From contig NC_092670.1 in the NCBI RefSeq assembly GCF_964355755.1, positions 14,323,201 to 14,387,200 on the forward strand: 64,000 nucleotides of DNA. The letters run 5' to 3'. A program made the position numbers and the translations under genes. This document shows positions 15,101-27,100 of this stretch, one piece after another. The notes under the pieces are model-generated. The model was not told where the DNA came from. It made no database searches and was given only the letters and a program-made list of their open reading frames with translations. Position 1 is the stretch's first letter. Each line of letters starts with the position of its first letter. Source of the stretch: Antedon mediterranea. Its lineage: Eukaryota; Echinodermata; Crinoidea; Comatulida; Antedonidae.

Positions 15101-18100
15101 CTTACAGCCCAACTAGACTAAATATCCTCTTGTGTAGTACTGCTGCTGCTCTTTTCTTTGTCCACAACCCCAACTCTTCTGAAAGCTGCACTGGGTTCTA
15201 AGTGTGCATGAGCCAGATACACTGGATTGTTGAAGTACAATTAAATTATCAATGAATGGACCTCCAGTTGACTTTTCTACTTAGACTTTTTCTACCAATC
15301 ATTTACTCAACAACAATTTAACCTCACGTTAAACTTCATTTGCTTGTCCTATCCAATGGTTTGTCTAGAAAACGTTGGCCTAAGACGACCTAGGAAAAGT
15401 TAGCGGCTTTCGCTCGCTGTGGGTGAAACTAATTATTACAGGCGACGATTGTTCACTCCATAGTCCATGGGAGGTATTTTGCTATCCAATAAGAAGCGTT
15501 TTAATAGACATCCGGTTGTGTCTTTAGGAGCACCCTGTGTCATCAAAAGTAAGTCATGTTATGTGCTACAAGCAGCACTCACTTTCAATTTGAATTCTAG
15601 TCCCAAACGTATTTGGACTATTTGCTGGGTTATCAAGACATTATAAATCTGTTTCTTATATATAGTTTTGGGTACACCAGTTGTTCAAGATTGTCCTGAA
15701 ATGACAATAGAAGCTGAAACTACAGGGGATGATATGACAGTTGAAGTTACATGGGCAGAACCAACAGCCATTGATGATGGTGAAGTTACTACAGAATCAA
15801 CGCATGATCCTGGGGATATGTTCGACATTGGCACCACAACTGTTAGATACACGTTCACAGATGAAGATGGCCAAGAGTCTGTCTGTTCATTTAATGTTGA
15901 AGTTACTGGTAAGATATTTAGTTCAGCCAAGAAATTTTATACAAATAATGTTTATGTATTTATTTATTTAAGAACAATAGAATATCATCCGCTAACAAAT
16001 GTCTGTTTCATTGCATGAATATTAACACATTGATGGGTTGTTCTGCTGCGACGTCATCCAATATCTCCGCTTCATAATTTCTTTGAAGTTAGCGGTGTAT
16101 TGTAAAGCAGGCAAGAATGAACTTCCCAGAGCAACAGTGTCATTTCTAAATTAATAATATTATTTGTTTGTTTTTTTTAGCTGCTCCAGACGAAACTGAC
16201 CCTGTGATAACTTGCCCTGAAAACATAGAAATGTCTCTAGGCCCTAATGAGATTGAGATAACTTTGAGTTGGGAACCTGCAACAGCTGTAGACAGTCGAG
16301 ATGGAGATTTAGAAACATCATCAACATACAATATGAACACACCATTTTCAGAAGGGACAACATCTATTGAGTACTTCGCATTTGACAGTTCTAATAACGA
16401 AGCATCCTGCACGTTCATGGTTACAATTAATGGTAAGTTTTTCTTTACTTTATTCATTCATTCCCATTTTCCGCCTAAAAACAATTCAATTCAATTATTT
16501 ATTTCCTCAAGCTCAAAAGTGTCTTGCTTGTCACGTATAAACAAAATATGATAAAATGGGTAAAACACAGAAATTACGACACCAAAATAAAAGTGCATCA
16601 AACACAAAAAAATCATAAAAACTTAAAAGCAAGACAAGTAGTAAAAATATCATACAATTGTATGAAACAGTGTCATATAAAAAGTGGATAAAAATATGTT
16701 CACCTGAAAACATTTTTTATTAAAAAACCTCATACCAGAAGGGAGAAAAGAAATTAAAAATTATACATAATGTAAATAAAATAAATTAAGGATCTTCCAC
16801 ACCTGTTCCGGCACGGTCACGGTTTGACGCCAGCAAGTCAAAACGAACATTCAATCAATTGTTTGTTTTCACAACGCTTCTTGCGGATATGCACCAATCG
16901 ATATGCATATGTGAAAACCCTTTGCACAGGATTGAATATTAGAAAACTCAAACTATAAATACCTGTTCACACTGCATACGTTTATTGCAACTTGTAACAT
17001 GTTTTGATCTCCTGATTTATAACAGTACGTTTCTATACACATATTTGCGAAGTATAGTAGCGCTCTTGAAATTCATTTAATAAAAGTATTTATTTCATTT
17101 TTTCTGTTTTTTTCGGAGTCTTTTTCTTATTTATTGTTTAAATTGTAAAATAAAAGTATATTTCATTTTTTTTCAGCATATGTAGATACAGTAAGTCCCG
17201 TATTTACAGAATGTCCTGATAATGTAACCAAGCAAACTTTAGAAGGAACATCAGTTAATAGTGCTGAATGGAACGAGCCAGAGGCTACTGATGATAATGG
17301 GGAACCAGTTGTTGTGCAGGTAACACAATTTTCCTCAGGGGAAAATTTTTCATTTGGCACAACTGCAGTAAGATATGAGGCAACGGATATAGCTGATAAT
17401 ACTGCTGTTTGTGAATTTTTTGTCACAATCGAAGGTTAGTTTTGATGGCATGGTTTGATCCTAGGAAATCTTAGAAAAATTGTTTGAACACTACAGTTCA
17501 AATCAAAATATTTAAATCAAATAGTAAAAAATACACAAAACTCAAACATATGCTAGTTCTCCGATGTACTATTTAAAGTTTAGTCCACAGAAACATTAAA
17601 CAAGTTTTGAACCAATACAAGGCTTTAAATATGAATATCGTAGCAACAAAGTGATGTCATTCGATCCTGTGATATCAGGCCATACATATAGAAATTTGTA
17701 ACATGTGTTATTTATTACTCTTAGATGATGAAGATCCTACGTTTTCTAACTGTCCTGGTCCAATAGACCAAAATACAATCCCAGGAACCCTTACTGCTGA
17801 AGTAGAATGGACACCACCGACTCCTTCCGATAACGTAGAATTAAAAGCTGTTGAAGGGGGTCAGTTTTTCAGTTGCAACTATAACTCGGGGGCTGTGTTT
17901 GATGCTGGGACAGAAACTGTTACTTGTACGGCAACTGACACGTCTGGCAACATAGGAACATGTTCATTTGATGTTACTGTTACTGGTAAGTCAGTATAGT
18001 ATCATCATTAAATCACGTGATTGATAATCCGAAAATCATTGCAGTTACTGCAGTAACTACCTGTATTCAATGCAGATTCATTCACGGCAATAAACTGTGT

Positions 18101-21100
18101 GTATGATGTTTTTAAAATACCCTTAATTAAGTAATTGTATAGACAAGTTAAATGTAGTTACTGCAGTAAATTTTGGTGCACTTTTAGGTTTTACAATATT
18201 TATTAACATGATATGATTTATGTTGTTACTTTAGTGTTACCTGATAGCGAAAGTCCCACGTTTGACAGCTGTCCCGAAGATCAGTCGCGCGTTGTTGGTG
18301 CAACCACAGCAACTACTTCTTTTACGTGGAATGTTCCAACAGCCACAGACAACTCTGGAATGGTCACGGTAAATTTACTAATATTAATCAAGATTAAAGA
18401 AACACATCATACACCATACTAATGCACTGTTGTATTCAGGCTAGACAAACTGCATGATTATTGGATGTTGCTTTTTCCAGCGTTAACTTTTTTCCAGCAA
18501 ACTATTGTACATTTGTTGATGATCTTAGCTACCAATTATTATCTCTATTGATGTTATGTTTCCCTTTTCTTATGCATAACATCTTTTACCTTTCTTTTGT
18601 CTGTCTGTCTGTCTACATACAATACAACTAGTTTCATACATTTTTTTTTAAATTACAGAACGTGTATTAACTGTTTTTTATCTTATTTACCTAGGTAACT
18701 TCAATTGATGGTTATAAACCTGGAGATTCCTTCACAGCTGGAGAGATGACACTTGTCACTTACACAGCCGTTGATCCAACAGGCCTTCAAACTATATGTT
18801 CATTTACAATTGAAGTTATAGGTAATTTATTTATTATTTCATGTTATTTATTTTTTTGTGAATTGTGAAGGCATGAAAATTGTGGTATTAATAATGATAA
18901 TTCAAAAAGGGAAATTTGTTTGCATAAATCCACCATCATTCGTAAAGAAAATAAATTGGAAAACTGGAATTAGATGGTTAGATATGGAGCACCATTTATA
19001 CAACATTTCGGTACGGCAGGTAACGAAGAGTAATGTTGATAATAAATGAAATAATAAATACATGATTGTTTGCAGCACATAATATTTATATAATATATAT
19101 ATACATATTTATATTTATTCAGTTACCTCAGACTGTTTTATTTTTCCTTTTACACCAGATACTCAGTGCTGTATCTTCACATGTGAAAATATTTGAATCA
19201 GTATCAAGGAAAATTCCGTATTACAGTGTATCATGTGTTCATTTGTGACGCCTTTGTCATGGAGTGTTATGTGAAGAATTTGGTTAGGTCTATGGTGTCA
19301 CATGTGAAACACACGAGTTGCTATATCATGGGATTTGCTTATGATATTGGAGATATTTTGTAGATACAGTGCCGATAATAGAATGTCTTTTCATGAAAAA
19401 TTAAGGAGTTTTACTTATTCTTGTTATTCAGTTGATGATGAGCCTCCTAATTTTAGCAACACATGTCCAGACAATATAGTTGTTACGAATCCAGATCCAC
19501 AAACATCGGCTAATGTTTCTTGGACTCCTCCAGTCGCCACAGATACATCGGAAATATTCACTCAAATCTCAAATATGCCTTACACTGATTTTCCACTTGG
19601 TACTACCACTGTGACTTATACATTTATTGATGCATTTACTAATCAGGCCGTGTGCGAATTTGATGTTCTCGTACAAAGTAAGTAGTTAAATTGTGTTGGT
19701 TAGTTGGGTGTGAAGTAATGGAAGTAGTTATGTTATGTAAACATTATCCAGTATCATGGCTGAAAGGAGGATAGTGAGTAACGAGACAACAGAAAGTGAA
19801 CGATTAGAATCTAATGGAATCTACAAGGTGACTTTCATAATAAACCAGCCAACATATAATCAAAGTTTTACTATTAATAATCAAACTCATGACTTACTAT
19901 CTCTCGCCCCCTGAACCTCTACAGTATATACACATTGACCCCATCTTGAAATATACAGTTTATTCAGTGCTATGTAGCAAAAACATACCCATGTTTAAAT
20001 AGAAATTAAAATCATAAAAACTGTTGGGGCTTCGATTGTTGAAATTATCGATTTAAAACTTGTTTTATTATTATGTAGATGAAGATTTGTGTGAACCGAC
20101 TCCCTGCATGAATGGCGCTACATGCACGAATGATGGCTTTGACTACACCTGTGCATGTGCCTCAGGGTGGACTGGAACCAATTGCGATGCAGGTAATCTT
20201 GTACATCACTAACAATACAGAGCAGACCTTCCAACTCTCCTGATAATCGAGGGAGTCTTCCGATTTTGTCTTTTTAAGTTGAAGAGTATGAGAAAGTGTT
20301 TCAAATAAAAACCAGTTCACTTTATATCATTTGTATACATTTCCTCATTCAACAAAAAATGCTGATAAAACTTTGTTTGTTACCTCAATGTTTGCACTAG
20401 ACTTGAAGAATGGTAAATTTAGCCAAGGCCATTTTACCATTTTTGTCCTTGGATAATTTCATGTTATCATGGTTTATCACAATTTACCTGTGTGTGGTGA
20501 TCATGATTCCTGGAGTCTTGCATTTTAGATTGCACTTTTTAGTCACCATGGTTAGTTTTACCGATACCATGGTAAGTTCTACTGGGCAGGCAGTGGTTAG
20601 TAAAATTTGTTTGGTTAATTTAGCCAGTATTGGGATTGGCGGTTCTTGGTCAACTTGGCCGGTTACCCAGATAAGTGCCAGTTACCAGTCCAGTGCGATC
20701 AAAAACTAGATGGTTGTTTATTATTTATCATGTATTGATTTTTTTTTCACCTTTATTTACAGACATTAACGAGTGTGACAATGCTCAAGCATGTGATTCT
20801 CAATTTACTTGTGAAAATGTTGACGGCTCCTTTTTATGTAATTGTCCAACTGGTCAAGCACTGAACAGCGTGAATCAGTGTGAAAGTAAGAGAGTAATCC
20901 CATTTTTATACTATTTGTACATTAATCCAATGAGCAACTTCCTTTTACTTTATAGTGAGAGAGATAATTTGGGTTAAGTTATATTTAGGAAATAGCTACT
21001 GTATCTTCCACATGAGAGTCCCCAACTTAAGTGTTCCCTAAAACAAAACACTACAATGCTTGGTACTTCACTTTGACAGATTATAAATTGCAAATACATA

Positions 21101-24100
21101 TAAACATTAGTTACTTATTACTAATTATAGTAGAAACTTTCTCTCATCAATGACAAGTGACAGCGAAGTTTTAATAATCTATTGCATATGATTGGTCAAA
21201 TTTCTAAAAAAATCATTTGTATTATGCCTTAAATAAGACAGCTATTATTAAAGTTATGCTGCATTATTATTATTAAACAGGAAAGTTTATAAAATCCTCT
21301 AAAGCTAACACTATCAAACTTTATGTGACAAAAAAATGTGATGTGCCCATATGTGGACACGATGATGTCATATCACTACCATATTTGGGCATATCATTAC
21401 TATATTTGGGCACATCACATTGGTAAGTTCAACATTGACTAATCAGTTTGATTGTATTACTTAGCGGGAATGTCAATCACTGGTGAAATAACTACTGAGG
21501 GAGATTATACTGATGACCTCTCTGATTCTGCATCAGTTGCATTCCAGACATTGGCCAGTCAGTTTATTATTGAGGTAAGAGATTACATAATTCTTTTCTC
21601 CCATCTGCTATGAAGTTTATTAATACACACTGTTTATTGCAGTGACTGCCTAATAAACTTTAACATTTAACAAACTAAAGTCATACATGAATACAGTAAA
21701 AAATGTAGTGTAGGGAGGATGGTTGGATGTGAATTACCTTGGTTGACTAGATCTATCATGAACGGTTGCGTAATATGTTTAGAGTGATATGGAATGATGT
21801 TAGTCATCCCCTTAACTCGGACATTACCGACTGCCTTATGGAACGTAGTGGTAGACTGAGGCTGCCACAGGGATCCACTGAACGCCATCGTCTCTCCTTC
21901 CTCCCAAGGGGCATACAAAACTATAATGAAAGATAAGGGAATTTATTACGATACACTATTATTGTTGTTATTATTATTACCACACTTATGTATTAGGCTT
22001 ATCATTTATCTTTTCTTTACGGCATTGTTATTAGACAGCAACACAATTTCCCAAGTTGGGATGAATAAAGTTTCCTTGTATCCTTGTAATTGCAGTATAA
22101 TAATGTTGATATGGTCCCTTATAGATTAAACGTTTATATGTTTGTGCTTTTAGATTCTTCGAGTACTTCAAGCCAATCTGTTTGGTGTGTTTGATGTGAT
22201 AATAATAAGTTTTAGATCAGGAAGTATTGTAGCAGATTTTGTTGTGATTGTCAACGGGTCGTCGAATATAACAGCGACAGATATTCAAATACAATTAGAC
22301 AATGACATTCAGGAGAATAACGGAATGCTAGGAGAATTGAATGTGACCGGCAATGGGGTGATGGTCATAGAAGGTATGTTGCATAGTAATCTAGATTATA
22401 GACTGAGTTACTGTATGACTTAATAAAAAAGATAAACATTTTGGCACATATGGCGTTTCGTATGTAGACTACTTGAGCTCACTGACAAAATTCGAAATAA
22501 TGACTGGTGGACTAACATAAAAAAGATAATAATTACTACAAAGACAATAAATAAAGATTTGGGCAAAATAGAGAGAGAGAATATACAATTTATCTTATAT
22601 TACAATTTGATTCTATTTAAACTTTGTAACTGCACATTTGAATTTCAGTGGTGTGCGAAGATGGCTACTGCAAAAATGGAGGTGTCTGCTCCATAACCAA
22701 CGATTATAATAGCTTATGCACGTAAGTTCAAAGGTCATTCTGTTTTTTCTTCAGCCACCATGTAAACCCTTCAAATGTATTCTACTGCAGTTACTGCAGT
22801 AATTAAATTTGTCTTTTTTTGAGTAATCATACACATTGTTTATTGCAAATATAAATGATACATTGATCCCTAACCAATATTGTATACTTAATTTGCAATT
22901 TGTTTTCTTTTTATCAGTTGTGTTGAGCCATACACTGGAACCACTTGTGAAGAATTAATTGGTAAGTTTGAAAGGAATCCATGGTATGATAATTTGAAAG
23001 TATTTAGTGCACATTTATAGTAGGCCTATGATATTTCCCGGACAAACCATTGTAAACATTTGACATTTATTTTTGTTGATGTGATGCAAGGCCAACATAT
23101 AATAATGTGAATAATAGATTAAATAGTTTTAAAAAATGTCAACATCGCTCTTTTGTGTTGAAAATGTTCGTTAACGTTTATCGTTATTAATATGTATATT
23201 TTGCCATATATATATATATATTTATTATTGGAAAACGACAAGAAAAATGACTAAATAATGACATCACCACTTTCATTGCCAACTTCAAGTAGTATTCCAA
23301 GTTAATATAGTATATCTAGGCTCCAAATGTCTCATAACAGTTTAGTTACGTATTATAGACTATGGTAAATTGAGATAATTTGATGAAATATATTTTCAGA
23401 GATGACTTTTTTTATTTCAATGACAATTTTCAGGTAATATTGATAGACCTATGTGAAAAACTCTTATATTCCCAATATTGCAGCATATTAGTCGTTAATT
23501 ACTTATTTTTGTATTCCTCTATCATAGATTCTGTGGATCCAGTATTTACAGAATGTCCAGCTATGATTACGTATAATGTGTTGTCGGCTTCAGAAACAGT
23601 ACTTGTTCGTTGGACCGCTACAGCCACTGATAATTCTGGTATACCTTCTCTGATGTCAGACCCGTACACGTCCGGTGAATCTCGACTAGGTCCCGGAGTT
23701 TATACAAATGTGGTAACAGCAGAAGATGAATATGGCAATGAAGCCATGTGTACCATTCGAATAACTGTACAGACTGCACAGAGTAAGTATACTTAGGAAT
23801 CATGTCAGACCTATTTTAATGCAGTTCCTGCAGTAACTAACGTTTTTTACTTTAAAATGTTCTTGGTAACTAAAAATAAGCTGCCTCCGAAAGGCAAATC
23901 CTCCAATGAAGGAATGTTATTCTGTTACTTAATGTATTAATCTAAATATTAATACTCAATTTTAATTATTAGCTACATACCGAATTGCTACAACAATGAC
24001 ATTGGATTCAAAGAGTGACACCTTTCTTCAAGATGTAAGTATTTGACATCTCGTAAACTACATCTCTACACTAACACACTTTATGTGACAAAAATGTTGT

Positions 24101-27100
24101 GTACCCATATGAACATGATGATGTCATATCACTACCATATTTAAGCATACCACCACCGTATTTGTGCACATTGCTTTTTTTTTCAAACTAGTTTTATAGT
24201 CTAGACAGAGCTTTAAATTAACATCATTTGCTTATTTATGCATCAATAATTTTGTTTTACTTATACAGCTTGATGATTTGTATCGTTTGACGTCACTTGC
24301 TGATGAATTCGTTGGAGTTACTTCTTCAGATTCTACTGCAGACCAAATGTCACTGACCTTTTATTTCACATCAAACACTGTTACGGAAGACATGATCTTG
24401 TCTGCTTTCATGGCAGTTGCTCCTTCCAATGTCTTTGGTGGCAATACTGTCACAGCGTTTTTTGGTATGTTTCCTTTGAAAGTTTTTGAGTGTGTTAATT
24501 ATTTGTAGTCAGATAAGAAATGGAAACTGGGGAAAGTCTGATTAGCACAGTGTAGTGCCTTTCATGATTAGCTTACTGGTAGTTAATTTTGCGTTGCATA
24601 CACAGAACCAACTGCTGGTTTATCTTCCAAAGTATGGCAACTTATTAAAGCATCTTCTGTCTCTGAAGGATTCGTCTTTGAAGGCTATCACAAAATAGAC
24701 AAGAAATTCTTTACCTTCAATGTAATAAAATAGAATCAAAGTGTAATAACATATCTGTTGTGTGTTATTTCTAGGTGATGGGCCATGTGATGGTAGTTCA
24801 TGCTCAGGGAATGGTGATTGTATGAGCACTAGTAGTACAGAGTATTCATGCACTTGTAATGAGGGCTGGGAAGGAGATGACTGTGACACAGGTTTGTTGA
24901 AAAAGAGACCAGATCTCGCGATTTTTATTTTTATAATAAAAAATACATTTATCTGAATAGCAACGCTAGTGTGAGAATGCAGTCCAGTAAACTGAGAATC
25001 TTTTTATAATCCCAGTTTCCTGGACTTTCTGAAATCTCTCTCCTGAGGACGATCAGAGTACATTGATCGAAACGTCGAGGAACTATTTCTGAAGAAATAG
25101 ATATACGTGGTGTACCGCACACTTTATATCAATAATGCTAACTAGCATAGTTAGCATTATGCATAGCAAGTTCAAATAGAAAATCAATTTCTCTTTTACA
25201 TATTTTAAATAAATGATGTGTTTATATTAAATAAATGTATTATTTTGTTTTTAGATATTAACGAGTGTACTGACAGTTCAAAGTGCCCTGCTGCTGGAGA
25301 GGTTTGTCAGAACAGTGCTGGCGCATATGAATGCCTCTGTGCATCTGGTCAGTGGAAGATCAACGAACAATGTACTGGTAAGTTCGCCAAAAGTGCAGTT
25401 TCTTGCTGGACTGATGGACCATGGTTTCCCCTCTCTATTATGCACTAGGTTCGAAGTTCATACTGGACCTACTTAATAAGTAAGTCCTTACTCAAGAAGG
25501 TGGCTACAGTTAGTGGCACTTTCTTACCTTAAAAACGCTTGTCGATTTGATATTGCTTGGGTCTGATTGCTAACCAAGCATGCTAGCCATATTGCACTGT
25601 AATATGAAATTCTTATGTTTTGTTACAGATGTTACTGAATTTATTAGTAATTTTGTTATTACTTCAATCAATGGTGTAGAACAAACATTTTCAGAGCAAC
25701 TAAATGATGAAACTTCAGAAGAATACCAGGCCCTACAAGACCAACTTTTACCATTGGTATTTATCAAATTAACTATTATTGTTAGGTCAAGCCAAACTGA
25801 ACTGACAACTAAACCCTTTTGGACAACTATCCTCTAAAGCAATTAGCTGGAGGTAGTTGCCCTAGTAGAAGACTTTATTTATTTATTGTCTCTTTTATGT
25901 TTTATGTTACCAGTCGACGTTTCAAATTTTGTCTGGAAATGCTAAAGTATTATACGTATGAAACACAATATGTGCCAAAATATTGTCTTTTTTATCTTAA
26001 ATTTTTACTAATATTAAGTTGAATCACAACCTAGGACCTAAACTATCCTGAGAGGTAATTTGTCAAAGTGAGTATTTATCCTAGTGAATTGTCTTTCATG
26101 CAAATCGTCTTCCTATCATTTTGGTTGTTGTCTTAGAATTGATAATATTCATCATAAATCCATTTCATTATAGGTTGATTTTAAGTATTAGTATATTATT
26201 TATGTACTTTCAGCTAGTGGATGCATTTGATAACTTACCTGACTACCTTGGTGTGAGGATTATAGACTTTGCTGGTGGTAGTGTCAAAGTATACTTTGTA
26301 GTAGTATTTGAGACTGGCACTTCTACCACTGCCGATGATGTCACCAGTGCTATTAATGCCGCAACTGAAGGTGGCATTCTAGGTGGTTCCACCATTAGAG
26401 TTGATAATTTCGTAGCAGCTGATACAAGTAAGTCATGAATGAGGGAATCTGTAGAACACCAGCTATTTTTGGAAAAAATCAGAGAATCTGGTAGACAAGA
26501 GAATCTTCCTATGAGCAAGGCCAGGGACTCTGAAAGAAATTAGGATTGTTTAGAGCATGCTTTTAAATTATGAGTATAGTTTCAATCTATTTAAAACAAT
26601 GTGTTGAACAGTTGAAACAATGAATAAATGTTCTTGGGGAGACCGAGGAATATAGTTTGCTTCCATCTAAAACGTTCATATTGCACCTTTGAAAAGGCAC
26701 TTTCTTGCATATATACGTACACACATTCAAAGAGTACATTTCATTTTGGTGTTTAATTATCACTTCATTTCGTTCACCAGTTTGTGTAGATTATTGCCAA
26801 AACGGAGGGATTTGTTCTACTAACTCGTTTTACATTGAATCCTGCGAGTAAGTATCATTAAAGATTATCAAATATTTAAGTTCCATATTATTTAGTTTTC
26901 ACAGTTTCTAGTACTCTGAATATTTGTTTCCATTTTAGATGTGCAGATGGGTACAGTGGAGATATATGTAGCTTCAAGGATACTGATGACCCTAGTAAGT
27001 AACCCAACTTGCTAAATATGCTAGTTTGTATTTCAAAACTCAACACTCGATATTTGGATTTATTTATTTCGTTTCCCAATAAATAGTAGATTCAAGGTTC

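Noticed and set aside
15014-15198. Continuation of the HYR 22 reading frame for about 60 further codons
   Set aside because: A normal phase-1 donor at 15014 ends the domain; the extension has intron-like composition and no domain.
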